Below, one piece after another: positions 12,246 to 24,109 of a stretch of 64,000 bases of DNA (its first letter is position 1; each line of letters opens with the position of its first letter). The stretch comes from Delphinapterus leucas (Eukaryota > Chordata > Mammalia > Artiodactyla > Monodontidae): NCBI RefSeq assembly GCF_002288925.2, contig NW_022098045.1:4211943-4275942 (forward strand). The letters are read 5' to 3'. The notes under the pieces were generated by a model. The model was given only the letters and a program-made list of their open reading frames with translations, made no database searches and had not been told where the DNA came from. The position numbers and the translations under genes were made by a program.

Positions 12246-14808
12246 GCTCTCTGCAACAACTGGCTGAAGCTGAGCACTAGCTACACTCTCAAGGCAGGAC
12301 ATGCAGGCTCCAGTTTCATCCCAGACCTCTGCTCTCTTCTCTAACCCGACCTGCTTCACTGAACAATGATGTTACCCAACTGACACTGTTGGGATTTGAG
12401 TTTGTGATTCTTGCATTAAACAACAGAATATTACATATTAATAAAAAAGTTCTAAAGAGAAAAAATATGTATGAGTAAAATTTAACCCAGAGTTAATCTT
12501 ATTTAAAAGGATCAGAAAGGGGTGATAAGAAGGAAAAACTTAAGAGACAGCAGTATTTCAACTAATTCATACTATGCTAACTAGGTATTAGAGTTAATTA
12601 GAGATAAATACAATGATGAATTAGATATGGATCCTGTTATCAAGATGCTTTTATAGTCTATTAGAAGAGGATATAGTGTAATTAAGAAAAGCAACTAAAA
12701 ATCTGATACTTTAAATAATTTCTAATAAAGTAGCTGTATGTTTTAACATGCAAAGATCTCTAAGACATATCAATCAATGAAAAAGATAAGCTGTAAAACA
12801 CTATAAACAGTGTATCATTTGTGAAAAAGATAAATATGCTCATACAAATATATAATTCTATACTGTATGATTATTCATAAAGGTCTGGAAAGATTTATAC
12901 CAAACTAAGAATAGTGGTTATTTCAGGAAAGAGAACTGAAATTGGAGATGGTAGTCAAAGAAGACTTAAACCTTACTAGTATTGTTTGCCATTTTGTGTA
13001 ATAAAATAAAAAGCTAATTAGTAAACTAATATGTATAACCTCATGCAGGTGACTATGTTTCAGGACTCTTGTTTTCAGTAATTGCCATGTGAGGTTCACA
13101 ATTCCACTTAATAAGAAAAATATGAAAAGAACAAAAAATTCCATTAATAATTGATAAATTGGGCATAATCAGAATTATAACCTTATAATCCAAATTTAAT
13201 GTTTGTTTGTTTTGCTTACTAATAGTGTCATTTATTTTTATTCAGTAATACACAAAAGAGGCCAAAAAAGAAGCAATGGGAATAGGAGTGACTAGGAAAG
13301 AAAAACCTGAGATGAGGAATGTGAAACTAAAAAACCTCTGAGAAGTAAAAGGGGTAAAAAAGAAGATGGCATAAAACTAGGTTGGTGAGCCACATTTAAA
13401 AGACACTGACATAGTAGTTTGCAATATTTTCTCACAATTCCTAATAGAAATCCATATTTTTTTACTATTCAGTAACTATTTAACTGACATGCAAAAATGA
13501 AAGGAATGTCAATTTAAAAAAATTGAATTCAACCATTCAATCATTTATTCAACAAATATTTATCAAGCACCTAATACCAACTTATTTGATATAACTTTGC
13601 CTTCATGGAGCTTAAAACATAGTTATAACTTTTTTGGAGAGAACTTCCCCAACCATGACTATAGGACTAAAATAATTCATGCTAATCAACAGTCAATTCA
13701 TTTATATTGTTTTAATGGAATAAAAAAATTACTGTTTTCAAATACAAAAAAGAGCTAGAAATTTGGTTTAACTCAAACTCTACTACTGAGAAGATTTTCC
13801 AAAAAGAAAGAAAAGCAAAAGCCAGACTTATCTTCAGATGACCTAAATTATTACAATCTAAAAAAAAAAAAAAAAAGTAGGAACATTACAGTCAAACACA
13901 GTCTCTCTGCAGATAAATCCATAAACCTAACACAACCTATTTCCATTACAATTACCAATAAGTCAGCTAACATAATATACTGCATTTATTCTCCATGCTT
14001 TCTCTCAGAAATGAACTATGTTTTCCAAAAGCACACCCTTTTAAGCAAGGCATCATAATGAAACTTCTCTACCAAATAACAAATGCTAGCATCTCAAAGT
14101 CTAACACTACCAAAGTTTTCAAATTAAAGGTGACTAACTTTTTATACAAAGAATGTTTATGGCATTTCTGCTTGAGGTATAAAAATATAAGCATGTCTTT
14201 TCTATGATATCTACAACACAAAAATCAGACAGAACAGTATAAATAATAAGAGATAAATGTATAAAAAGAGAAACAAATTTATATAAGAAATTCTTACATT
14301 CTCTCCTAAAAGATAATTCAGAAGTGATTACAATTACTTCTCAAACCATAAAGCATCAGGAATTACTTTGTCTTTTAGGCAGCCAAATGGGCAACACTTC
14401 ATGAACTCCATAAAACTGATGATAATGAAGAACTTCTAAAATGCAGCATTCCTTTAATAAAATATATCACTTAGGACAATAGTAACCAACATGTGTTCCT
14501 CAGAACACTAGACCTACAAGGTTTCCTGGAGGAAAAAATGTATATCATCAATTAGATTGGGCAAACACAACTTACTTTATATCTCCATCTTGAAAATATT
14601 TGAAAACATAACACAGTGCCTGTTTAATAAACCTTGTATAAGTATCAGGTTTTTTGTTTTGTTTTTGACCATCACTCAGTACACACTTCTTTAGTAACAG
14701 AACCCTTTCAAGTACATCTACTCACTTTCTTTGGGACATGGTTTGGTATGCAAATTTTAAATGATACAAATAATCTATACATAATAAACCTTCAAAAGAG
14801 CCATGTAG

Positions 14809-15174
14809 GGACTTCCCTGGTGGCGCAGTGGTTAAGAATCCACCTGCCAATGCAGGGGACACGGGTTCCAGCCCTGGTCCAGGAAGATCCCACATGCCAC
14901 GGAGCAACTAGGCCTGTGCGCCACAACTACTGAGCCTGCGCTCTAGAGACCGTGAGCCACAACTACTGAGCCCGTGCGCCTAGAGCCCGGGAGCCACAAC
15001 TACTGAGCTCGCACGCCTAGAGCCCGTGCTCTGCGACAAGAGAAGCCACCACAAAGAGAAGCCCGCACAGCGCAATGAAGAATAGCCCCCGCTCATTGCA
15101 GCTAGAGAAAGTCCACACGCAGCAACGAAGGCTCAACCCAGCCAAAAATAAATAAATTTATCAAAAAAAAAAAA
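14809..15174 (+). mobile_element. CHR-2 SINE, long form
   Basis: The longest copy here, with an extra internal repeat of the 'cacaactactgagc' module. The duplication AGCCATGTAG is perfect at 14799-14808 and 15175-15184. Confidence 0.93.
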
Positions 15175-15917
15175 AGCCATGTAGTTTTCAATAGACACTA
15201 CTTAAAAAGAATATAAGAGACATCTTTGATTGGGTATAGAAGTGATCAAAGCACAAATCATTATTAAGGCTTTCTCTGACACTGTTATTATAAGAGAGCT
15301 AAGAGGGAAAACACATACCAGTTACTATACTGACCTGGTTATTAATGTAGAATATGAAACAGGAATCCAGATACAGGAGTTTCAGGCTACACATTTATAG
15401 TAACGTGGTATCTAATGTGCTTGACTAAACCAAAACTATGTCTAAACTTAAGTGCACATTCCTTAATAACAATTTTTATTAAAAGAAACTACAGCTGTGT
15501 CCATATTGTTAGCTCTTTTGCTTTTTAAGCCAGCTGACCAAAGTCTGATCGAAAAAGAGATGCCTTAACAGTAGAGTAATTCTGCATATCTTTTCTGGAC
15601 TTTTGCAACTTTCATGCCTTGGGACACAATTTGAGAAGAGAACCCCCCCTCTCCACGATTTATCACCAAATGTAGTTAACACTTTTCTTGGAATCTGCCA
15701 AGAAACTCGCTTTTAAAAAAAGATATTAGTTGGAAGGTAGATGGGAAATTAAATTAAGCACGTCTGAGCACTCAAAAGAATGAGTAGGATTTTTACTATA
15801 ATTAGTGTTTATTTGGACCTAGCAAAGGATGCCAAGGCTAAGGAGGCTTCAATCATCAGAAATCAGTGCCTTTCTCTACTAAAGTAAAAAAGAGAAATCA
15901 AATTAAAAAGTATTTGA

Positions 15918-16124
15918 GGGCTTCCCTGGTGGCGCAGTGGTTGAGAGTCCGCCTGCCAATGCAGAGGACACGGGTTCGTGCCCCGGTCCGGGAAGGTCCC
16001 GCATGCCACGGAGCGGCTGGGCCCGTGAGCCATGGCCGCTGAGCCTGCGAGTCTGGAGCCTGTGCTCCGCAACGGGAGAGGCCACAATAGTGAGAGGCCC
16101 GCATACCGAAAAAAAAAAAAAAAA
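15918..16124 (+). mobile_element. CHR-2 SINE, short form
   Basis: Little-diverged GC-rich copy with a long uninterrupted A tail, suggesting recent insertion. The duplication AAAAAGTATTTGA lies at 15905-15917 and 16125-16137. Confidence 0.93.
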
Positions 16125-16609
16125 AAAAAGTATTTGACTCTAAAACAGGAAAGGTTTAATGTGAATGAAATTCTAGACTTAAAATATTCCAAACTTTATA
16201 GAATTATTGACTATCATATGATACAAACACAAATATTTACTATTTTGTTTCTAAAGAACATCTTAATACCAGTCCAAAGTTACTCTTAACTAAGTATGAA
16301 AAGCTAGGCACTATGCAAGCAATAACACAGCTCACACAGTTAGAAGGCACTTTAGTTAAGAAAAAGCAGGAAAGCAGTCAAAGCACAGCAAACCTGAAAA
16401 ATCTTTAAGTAAAAAGTTCGACGTAATGAATTTCAATCATTCCAGAACTTTGATTCCTACAGTCTTTAAAAAGTATTGTTTCAGCACCTAGTAATTGGTA
16501 AGCTGCTATGATTACAGATCTGTGATTTCTTTCATCACACCATAATTAATTCATTTAACAAATATTTATTTAGTATTACTACGGAAAAACAAAGATTAAA
16601 ATATCTACG

Positions 16610-16915
16610 GGGACTTCTCTGGTGGCACAGTGGTTAAGAATTCGCCTGCCAGTGCAGGGGACACGGGTTCGAGCCCTGGTCCGGGAAGATCCCACATGCC
16701 GCGGAGCAACTAAGTCCGTGTGCCACAACTACTGAGCCCGCGTGCCACAGCTACTGAAGCCCATGGGCCTAGAGCCCGTGCTCCACAACAAGAGGAGCCA
16801 CTGCAATGAGAAGCCCGCGCACCACAACGAAGAGTAACGCCTGCTCACCACAACTAGAGAAAGCCCGTACGCAGCAACGAAGACCCAACGCAAATATTAA
16901 TTAAAAATAAAATAA
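16610..16915 (+). mobile_element. CHR-2 SINE, long form
   Basis: Head GGGGACTTCTCTGGTGGCAC through 'cgaagacccaacgcaaat', then an A-rich tail. A flanking duplication around AAAATAT is not clear-cut. Confidence 0.9.
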
Positions 16916-17659
16916 AATATATATGAACACTGCCCAAAAGATGCTTAAGAGTCCAGAAGAGATGGCACAGATTTAAAGGGTAGAAAATGGTAAAGAGCCT
17001 AAGAAATGCACAATCTACTTAAATTGTGAAGATTGCTCAGAGGGGAAAGATTCTATGCAGTTTGGTGGGGAAAGAAGTAAGGGGTGCAAATCAGGGAAGG
17101 GATCGATGATGGATTTAAAGGAGAAGTAGAATTTAGACAATGAAAAGAGGCTTTCCACTGGAAAGAGATGAGAATAGCAAAAAAGATGGAAAACCACAAT
17201 GAAAATAATTTAATTTTGCAGGAATGGACAAACCTACAAAATACTAGCTGATAATGCAGAAGTTAGATATTCTAAGCTCTGGCAACTGGAATATCCAGGT
17301 CACTTCAAATCACCAATTAAAAGATCTAATATTGTACCAACACACTCTATTGATGCTCTATAAATACTTCTAAATTAGTGACCCATGACCCCTTATACCA
17401 ATTATTCTTCCTGATGGAATGAGATGGTGAAATAAATTTTATTCATACTGTAACTCATAATAAACTATTAATTCTCATCAGAAGACATATTAGTTCTCCA
17501 ATTTTGAGTATACACGTTCAAAGTTAGGCAAGAACAAGGATCCCCCCAACTTTCCTTTCAGTTTATATATACAAGATACACATCTGATACTCAAGTTTCA
17601 CTTTGAAATCATGATATAAAAGCTATGTTGTTCCATTCACTATGGCAAGATCAAAGTGT

Positions 17660-17795
17660 TCTAGTCTCAGCTCTGCAATACTGCGCAAATTGCTTTAGTG
17701 CTCTGTGCCTCAGTTTCCTAACTTGTAAAATAAGGGGGTTCCACCTGGATGATGTGCAAAGGGGCTTTCAGCTTTAAAATCCTATACCCAGTTAA
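17660..17795 (+). mobile_element. MIR SINE fragment
   Basis: 'gtgcctcagtttcctaactt' followed by 'gtaaaataagggggttcc' is the diagnostic MIR core. Confidence 0.75.
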
Positions 17796-17879
17796 ATGAA
17801 CATCACCTTTTCTACAGAAGTCATTGTGCCAAGACTAACTATAACAAAAAGAGTATTCTTTCCCTAAACACATGTAATA

Positions 17880-18035
17880 AAAATTAGCCTTTATTAAGCA
17901 CATACTAAGTCTTAGGCTCTTTCTATTCCTTATTTCACTTAATCTTCACTACACCCATCAGAGTAGGCATTTTCCTCATTTTACTCATAAGGTTTTAGCC
18001 TCTCTTGCCTGTTCAATCCAATTAGGGGTGGAAGG
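17880..18035 (+). mobile_element. MIR-like fragment
   Basis: 'ttattaagcacatactaagt' and 'cttaatcttcactacaccca' followed by 'cattttactcataagg' follow the MIR order weakly. Confidence 0.55.
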
Positions 18036-18429
18036 CAAGGATTCAAATCAAGGTCTAACTCCAAAGCAAGCTCTAATAAACCACACTATAAAACTTGGTG
18101 CCTCAAAGAAAAATATCAGACAGATAATATACACAAACAAAAGCTGAAGGGGTGGGCTGTGACTATGGTAACCTGGAGAGAGCGTGGTCTTCTAAGAGCG
18201 CAACTCAGCTGCCTTGAAGCCCCGATGGGAATGGACAAGAGAAGCCAAATATCGGTTTGTGTGTCTGCATGTGAAATCCCCTGATTTTCAAATGAAGGAA
18301 GATAGATTCACCAGCCTTCAGCTTCTGCTTTAAACAGTTCTAACTCAGATTTTGTGAGGTTAGTTCAAATAATTATATAAATTTCCAAAATTCCCAGATA
18401 AGTATTAAAATACAGGGCAGCAGCAATAA

Positions 18430-18650
18430 AGCCTAAGCTTTGATGTAAGGCAAACTTTGGTTGAATCCCTGATCCATTACTAGCAGTGTGACCTAGGTCA
18501 AGTTACTTCACCTCTCTAAGCCTCATTTCTTCATTTGTAAAGTGAGGATACTATCACTTATCTTTCAGGGTGGTTAGGGATCTAAGGAGAATGTGAACTA
18601 TAAAGAGCACAGTACCCAGCACAAGGTAAGAGCTTGACAAATGAAAGCTA
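18430..18650 (+). mobile_element. MIR SINE, near complete
   Basis: 'cagtgtgacctaggtcaagt', 'tacttcacctctctaagcct' and the 3' end 'agcacagtacccagcacaa' span most of the MIR consensus. Confidence 0.85.
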
Positions 18651-18761
18651 TTATTTACCCTTCAGGATCCCAGTAACACACAACATGGGATCTATGTTCA
18701 CAGACAACCCAGTAATGTCTACAAATACTACCCAAAGTTTACCTTTAAAATGTCATACTTT

Positions 18762-19087
18762 GGACTTCCCTGGTGGCGCAGTGGTTAAGAATCCTCCTGC
18801 CAATGCAGGGGACCGGGTTCGAGCCCTGGTCCGGGGAGATCCCACATGCCGCAGAGCAGCTAAGCCCTTGCACCACAACTACCGTGCCTGCGCTCTAGAG
18901 CCCACGCACCACAACTACTGAGGCCGTGTCCCACAACTACTGAAGCCCGCGCACCTACAGCCCGTGCTCTGCAACGAGAAGCCACCGCAATGAGAAGCCC
19001 GTGCACCGCAACGAAGAGTAGACCCCGCTCGCTGCAGCTAGAGAAAGCCCGCGCGCAGCAACGAAGACCCAACGCAGCCCCCCCAAA
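18762..19087 (+). mobile_element. CHR-2 SINE, long form
   Basis: Head GGACTTCCCTGGTGGCGCAG to 'gacccaacgcagcccccc'. The A tail is largely replaced by a C run. It lies about 0.5 kb from the edge of the CpG island, the closest SINE to USO1 exon 1. Confidence 0.92.
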
Positions 19088-19977
19088 AGGTCGTAGTTTG
19101 TCACTTTCTTGTAGATCTAAAATTACTCTCAAATTAAAAGCTTAGTTTAAAAAAATGTCATATACACTCATTTCTAATAGACAACCAAACTTCGAAGAAA
19201 GTTTATCCTAAACCTAAAATAGAACCAACTTATCAAATACTGTTTGTAGTAGCTAACAATTTTTTTAAAGTGACGCTGCAAATCCTGTTACCACGAGTTT
19301 AGACTTCTGAATGGGGTGAATGGAAGGGAAATGTGTTTCCAAAGCAGTTTGAGCGCGAAAGATCCCTACAACGTCCGAGGGAGTATTTCCCAAATATCTG
19401 GGTAAGACTGAAAAACGGGGTCCGAACTAATAACACCTGGCAGAACGACCTGTCTCCAATTGAAGGGACAAGGGCAGGCAGCTTCGTGCCCAAACTATCG
19501 TATTATTCTTAGCCAACTGCTCTGGTCAACAGCTGGGTTTTAAACCTTCTTGCTGTCTTCCCCAAAGCCCCATTCCAGACCGCGAGGGAGGGAGCTGGAC
19601 TTTCCTCACCGCCAGTGTAGACACTGGCGAAACGGGAGGGACAGGCCCGCGGCCCCGAGGGGCGTGGGAGACAGGTCGGGCCACCGCTGCCCCGGATCGA
19701 TGACTTCCCGGGCGGCACCACCCGCGGACCACCACCAAGCGGCCTGCGGAGCTGTTGTCAGCAGGGCCGAGCCGCCGCGCTGGGGGTTTCGCTGGGGGCG
19801 TGAGGAAATAACTCGGGGGTTTCAGGAGAGGAAGGAAGGCACGGGGGCAAAGGGGGAGGAGGCATTTGGACTCCCGGCCCATGGTGACGCGCGGGAGGTG
19901 ACCTCCGGGCCCCCGAGTCCTCCGTCCCAGTTCCTGCCCGGACCCTTCCCAAGTCCCGGACCCGCCGCTCCTCTCAC

Positions 19978-20043
19978 CGTCTCAGCTTCTGTGTGCTGGG
20001 GTCCGGCACTCTGACCCCCCATAACCCCGCGGAGGAAATTCAT
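19978..20043 (-). CDS. USO1: USO1 (p115) coding exon 1, inverted relative to exons 2-4
   Basis: This encodes the first 22 residues of the general vesicular transport factor p115, a Rab1-recruited tether for COPII and Golgi vesicles that works with GM130 and giantin. Read on the minus strand it starts MNFLRGVMGGQ and ends HTEAET, which matches the N-terminus of mammalian USO1 as I remember it. The ATG at 20043 follows AAG (A at -3). It is the first in-frame ATG after an in-frame TGA at 20137-20139, which fixes the start. Coding ends at ACG, followed by a consensus donor GTGAGAG at 19977-19971, in phase 0. Exon 2 elsewhere in the window also begins in phase 0. The exon lies in a CpG island. The oddity is orientation: it reads toward position 1, away from exons 2-4 on the plus strand. 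Identity is very likely; whether the arrangement is biological is unknown. Confidence 0.93.
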
Positions 20044-20228
20044 CTTGCCGCTCAGCCACCGGCTCCACCGGCCCCGTCGGGAAAGAAAAGATAACTTCCC
20101 CTGTCCTCCGCAGGGCCTGGCCCCCCAAGCCCGCACTCAGCGTTCTCTGGCCGCCGCCAACACCGCCTCTTACTCGGCTGCAGCTCCAGCCCCCTAAGCC
20201 CGGAAACAGCCTCCACCACCTGTCGAAA

Positions 20229-20240
20229 TGCGCATGCGCG
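20229..20240. promoter_or_regulatory. palindromic NRF1 site
   Basis: TGCGCATGCGCG contains the perfect palindrome GCGCATGCGC, the consensus for nuclear respiratory factor 1 at housekeeping CpG-island promoters. It lies about 186 bp upstream of the USO1 ATG. The motif is seen directly; binding is inferred. Confidence 0.7.
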
Positions 20241-20243
20241 GGG

Positions 20244-20260
20244 ACGTGGCATTACGTGGC
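20244..20260 (+). promoter_or_regulatory. two ACGTGGC motifs (Golgi-stress/UPR-like elements)
   Basis: ACGTGGC occurs at 20244-20250 and again at 20254-20260, spaced 10 bp, one helical turn. ACGTGGC is the published core of the Golgi apparatus stress response element bound by TFE3. GACGTGG also resembles the XBP1/ATF6 UPR element. They sit about 200-217 bp upstream of the USO1 start codon, which fits a Golgi-tether gene. Function is inferred. Confidence 0.55.
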
Positions 20261-20326
20261 TGCTCGAAGGGCGAAGGCAAGGGGGAAAGCAGGCGAGAGG
20301 AGGCCGGTAGCCTGGGTCCGCCCAAG

Positions 20327-20352
20327 CCCCGCCCACTGCTCAGGCCCCGCCT
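20327..20352 (+). promoter_or_regulatory. two GC boxes (SP/KLF-type)
   Basis: CCCCGCCC at 20327-20334 and CCCCGCCT at 20345-20352 are SP1-type GC boxes on the distal flank of the CpG island. They could serve USO1 or a divergent transcript. Confidence 0.5.
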
Positions 20353-20417
20353 CCCTCCGCAAGGACACTCCTCCTACCCCAGCTCTGCGCTGGTCGCTCG
20401 GGCTGGTCCCAACCACC

Positions 20418-20423
20418 CACGTG
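20418..20423. promoter_or_regulatory. E-box CACGTG
   Basis: A perfect CACGTG E-box in the context CCCACGTGGTC, at the outer edge of the CpG island. It is compatible with USF or the MiT/TFE family, which would fit the ACGTGGC pair nearby. A single hexamer is weak evidence. Confidence 0.35.
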
Positions 20424-20504
20424 GTCCGAGCCCTGCCCTGCCAGCTGGAGAGGATCCGGATAGTGTACGCATTTTGGCTTGCAGGGTGTTTAATTGTCGC
20501 CGGA

Positions 20505-20590
20505 CGTAGTGCAAGCTGTCAAATCTGGGGTCGTATTTTGTTGAGTCGAAAGTGAAATTATCCTTCGGCCGACGTGACAGGTAAGGGTTC
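20505..20590 (+). other. possible divergent first exon with consensus donor
   Basis: On the plus strand, GACGTGACAG|GTAAGG at 20580/20581 is an excellent splice donor just past the CpG island, reading away from USO1. CpG-island promoters often produce a divergent non-coding transcript. No acceptor or product was identified, so this is only a candidate. Confidence 0.3.
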
Positions 20591-21379
20591 CCGGCCCCTG
20601 GAAGGGTTCTTTTGGTTTCGCGGTGTAGCAGTACCGGCGTTGTGGCCTTCTTGTCCCCGCAAATTGCATTTCTTTACAGGGCTTTGTTTGGTGGTAAAAA
20701 GGTTGCTAGAGCCCCCTCATTCCACTGCCACAGGGGGGCGCATTTCTCAGCTCTTGCTCTTCCAACCTGCTAAAAGGAATTCCTGGATCTAAATACCAGG
20801 TACACCGCTATTTTCCTGTGGTGTGGGGAGGAAACCACTCGAAACCTGCATTTAACTTACTAGAGAAAATACATTGATCTGCCGTCTCAGTTCGGCAGCT
20901 AGTAGCATGACGTTTTGTTATTAACTCTAAACCCCTACATTTTCGGTGTGGTTTTTTTTTTATCATGAAAAATGGCATTTTTCAAATCAGTATGCCTTGT
21001 TTCTTTCGAAATGAGAGTGCCAGGTACACACGCTTATGGAGTAGTCTTGTAAATAAATATCTTGAACCTAAAAAGCGCAGGGTCTAGTTAGCTAATTGAT
21101 TAATACACGTCTCCACTTGGATGCCCCACGGGTCTCAGATTCCCCGGCCTCCCTTAAAGAAAACAAAATCAATGTGCTTTTTCTGTGTGCCCTGACACGC
21201 TCTTTGGTACCATTAGCCAAATAATTGCCTAAGCTAGAAGGAGGAAGCTGGGAGGAATCTGAAACTCTGGATTGCACCCCCATGTGTTCAGTAGTCAATC
21301 CTGTCATGTCTATTTATAGAATATTGCTCAAATAGGTCTCTGCTCTCCATGCTCTCTGCTTCTGACATAGTTTATGTTG

Positions 21380-22200
21380 TCATTTTTCGCCAAGATTATG
21401 GCAATAGCTTCCTAACTAGTTTGTCTGCATTCACGCCCTGGCTTCCTTCCAGTCATCTGCAGTCCACCCTTGGGTGAGCCTAACAACAACAAAACATCTG
21501 TCTGTGTTGATCTTCTGAAAGTCCTCCAGTGTTTGCCCATTCTCTCCATAATAAAATCCAAACTCCTTAGCTTGGTGTACAGGCCTATTATGTTCTGGCT
21601 CTTGCCTGTCTTTCTAGCTCCTGTCTCGCTCACATACTCTGGATATATGCCTGGATATGCCCTTCCCCTCCCTCCACTTCATCAAGGAAACTCCTGCTAG
21701 TTCCTTAACACTTTTTTTTTTTTATTTATTTTTATTTATTTTTGGCTGTGTTGGGTCTTTGTTGCTGCTCACAGGCTTCCTCTAGATGCCACGAGAGGGG
21801 GCTACTCTTCGTTGCGGTGCGCGGGCTTCTCGTTGCGGTGGCTTCTCTTGTTGCAGAGCATGGGCTCTAGGCTTGTGGGCTTCAGTAGTTGTGGCGCGTG
21901 GGCTCAGTAGATGTGGCTCACGGGCTCTAGAGCACAGGCTCAGTAGTTGTGGCGCATGGACTTAGTTGCTCCACAGCATGTGGGATCTTCCCAGACCAGG
22001 GCTTGAACCCGTGTCCCCTGCATTGGCAGGCGGATTCTTAACCACTGCGCCACCAGGGAAGCCCCATAGTTCCTTAAGACTTAACTCTGGCATCCTCTGA
22101 AAGCTCTTCCTGAAATCCAGATACGTATGTATATGCTAGCACTTTGCAGTTGTTGATATGTGGGAAGCTCTCAATAAATGCCTGTTGAACTGGACTGTTA
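21380..22200 (+). mobile_element. L2 LINE 3' region, interrupted by a SINE
   Basis: 'atggcaatagcttcctaact', 'ataataaaatccaaactcct' and, after the SINE, 'gaagctctcaataaatgcct' represent successive parts of the L2 3' end. The degenerate ORF2 remnant is not translatable. Confidence 0.7.
21712..22066 (-). mobile_element. CHR-2 SINE, long form, nested in L2
   Basis: Reverse-oriented with an extra 'cacaactactgag' module. The duplication TAGTTCCTTAACAC/GAC lies at 21698-21711 and 22067-22080. Confidence 0.93.
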
Positions 22201-23174
22201 AGGGCACGACTATGTTATTCATTTTTATATCTCTGTGGCTTAGCATTGTCCCATAAAAGGTGATATTAATGGATACACGAACAAAACATTAAAGGAAATA
22301 TGAATATAATGCTAAGGAAGAAGGTCCTTTTTTCATCTGTAAAGTGGGATTGCAGATAACACATATCGCAAAGGCTCTGGTGCATATTCCTTTCCTAGTG
22401 CCAAGGTTTTAAGCCTGGGTGACTTGGAGAACAGTGGGGATCATACTGCCCAAAATACTGTACACTAAGCATTGTCCTCTGCTTTAAAACTGGACACTTG
22501 ACATTTTGCTTCAGACATTTTCCATGGGGGCATTTCATTGCAGCCTAAAAAAAGTAACCAATAAATGCTCAGCATTTTTATTACCAGGTAATGTGTGCAA
22601 AGAACTTCACCCAGTCCCTAAGCCTTACCCCTCCCTGAGCCTCTCCTCACCTCCTCCCTGTGCCCCACTCTACCCCACTATCAGAGATAAAGCTCTGAGG
22701 TCAAGTGGGGCTCATGGATGTCTATCACATGTATTATTTGGTAATAAAAAGCAGCGCCTTGACATCTTAGCAGAATTATTTTAAGACACCACCCTTTTCA
22801 AAATGCCCTGCTTTGTTTTAAATTTTGCTGAATGTAATAAGTCACTAACAGCGTACTATGAGTTTTCCCTTCATTTGACCTGTTTTCTTCCCTAACAGCC
22901 TCCACTGGCCAGGAAGGACTATGGGCAGGAGGAGTGGGCAGTCTGGGACAGAGGAAATGAGGGTGGAGCCCCCAGATTTCCCCTTGACCTCACAGTCTTG
23001 CCTCTCTCCTGGTGTCTGGGAAGGGGTAGAGCTGCTTGATGCTTCCAGGAAAAAGAGGAGGCAGAGAGGGTACAGTGCCTAATTTTTCCCCCAATCGGGT
23101 GTCTGAAAGGGGAGCAGCCATGAAATGGACTGAAAAGAGAAAGGAGATTACATGCAAATCCAGTTCCACTGATT

Positions 23175-23272
23175 TTATAGAGAAAAGTCAGAGACCATGT
23201 CTCGTTCCTATTTGTACCCTTTAATGATCTAGCATAATTCCTTTTACATGGCAGATGCCCAGGCACCATAAA
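23175..23272 (+). mobile_element. L2-like 3' fragment
   Basis: 'agagaccatgtctcgttcct' to 'gatgcccaggcaccata' resembles the L2 end ('gggactgtgtcttgttcat ... cacagtgcc'). Weak. Confidence 0.4.
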
Positions 23273-23869
23273 GGAAGGGAAAACATGAAAAAATTGTGAC
23301 TGCCTGACTTACGCCCTTATACTTCTCACTTTCTTAAGTCTAAATATTCAGTATAAGAATGTCATGAATCATTAAAATACGTATAATCCAAAATTTTAAC
23401 TTGGGTAAATTAAAATTATTTTTCTGACAACAGAGCAACTAACAAAATTCATTGGTTTGAAATCCACTTTTAGAATTGCTTCCTTACAATCCCCTAGTTC
23501 AGTCGCTGTCCTCAGTGGTCCACTTTCCCCATCCTTTCTTACTTTCTAGTGGCAAACTCAACAATAATAATGAAATATTATTGCACAAGGTTGTGTTTTG
23601 ATTGAGGGTGGTGGTGATAGGGTGGGGTGTTGTCCATACCTACTTAGGAGGATGAGTGGAGGTGATAATTTGTGTTTGAAATATATCACATACAGGTTTT
23701 TAAAGACTAGTTACTGGAAAATCAGGGTTCAAAAATATTTTTGATAACATTATGTATTAATTTTATTCATTAATCAAACAACACACAGCAAAATAAATTG
23801 ATAATGATGAAACAGCAATTGAAATTCATAGCGAATCAATAGTAACAGTATCAAAAACATTTGTGCTCT

Positions 23870-24095
23870 ATCTTTGCTAGACTATCTATTCAAAGGACTT
23901 TACATAAAATGATTTACTTAATCCTCACAACAACCTTATGGGTAGTGTCATTAGCCCCATTTTTCAGATGGCGAAGCAAGCACAGAGAGTAACTTGCCTG
24001 GTGTCATACCACTAGAAAGTGGCACAGCTGGGACATAAATTGGCAATCTAACGCCAAAGCCTGTGCTCTTATGTACTATGCTATCTGACCTCTCT
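23870..24095 (+). mobile_element. MIR SINE, near complete
   Basis: 'cttaatcctcacaacaacct', 'gccccatttttcagatggcg' and 'aagtggcacagctgggacat' follow the MIR consensus through to the 3' part. Confidence 0.85.
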
Positions 24096-24109
24096 AGACT
24101 CAAGGCACT

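Larger units (their letters stand above)
1..19977 (-). other. presumed USO1 intron 1 portion (minus strand)
   Basis: This follows the exon 1 donor at 19977 in the minus-strand reading direction, and no further exon is recognisable down to position 1. Unique stretches without any named element are 712-1255, 3481-4117, 6091-6669, 7256-8224, 8871-9962, 10195-10711, 12246-14798, 15185-15904, 16138-16609, 16916-17659, 18061-18429 and 19088-19560. All are AT-rich and show no gene, RNA or regulatory structure I can support. Confidence 0.6.
19560..20600. promoter_or_regulatory. USO1: CpG-island promoter of USO1
   Basis: This is the only CpG-dense, GC-rich stretch in the window, and it contains no CHR SINE. 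It spans USO1 exon 1, the 5'UTR and the upstream region (upstream means higher coordinates, because the exon is on the minus strand). No TATA box is apparent. The transcription start is probably between about 20150 and 20220, inferred from the NRF1 and ACGTGGC sites just beyond and from the usual short 5'UTR. Long open frames on both strands here reflect low stop-codon density in GC-rich DNA. Confidence 0.85.

Noticed and set aside
19550..20014. 154-codon open frame on the plus strand over USO1 exon 1
   Set aside because: It is antisense to a confident exon and sits in CpG-rich DNA where stop codons are rare. It does not resemble any protein I know.
20228..20555. Plus-strand open frames of 93 and 99 codons in the CpG island
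   Set aside because: These are low-complexity, GC-driven frames without a recognisable domain. The region is better explained as promoter.
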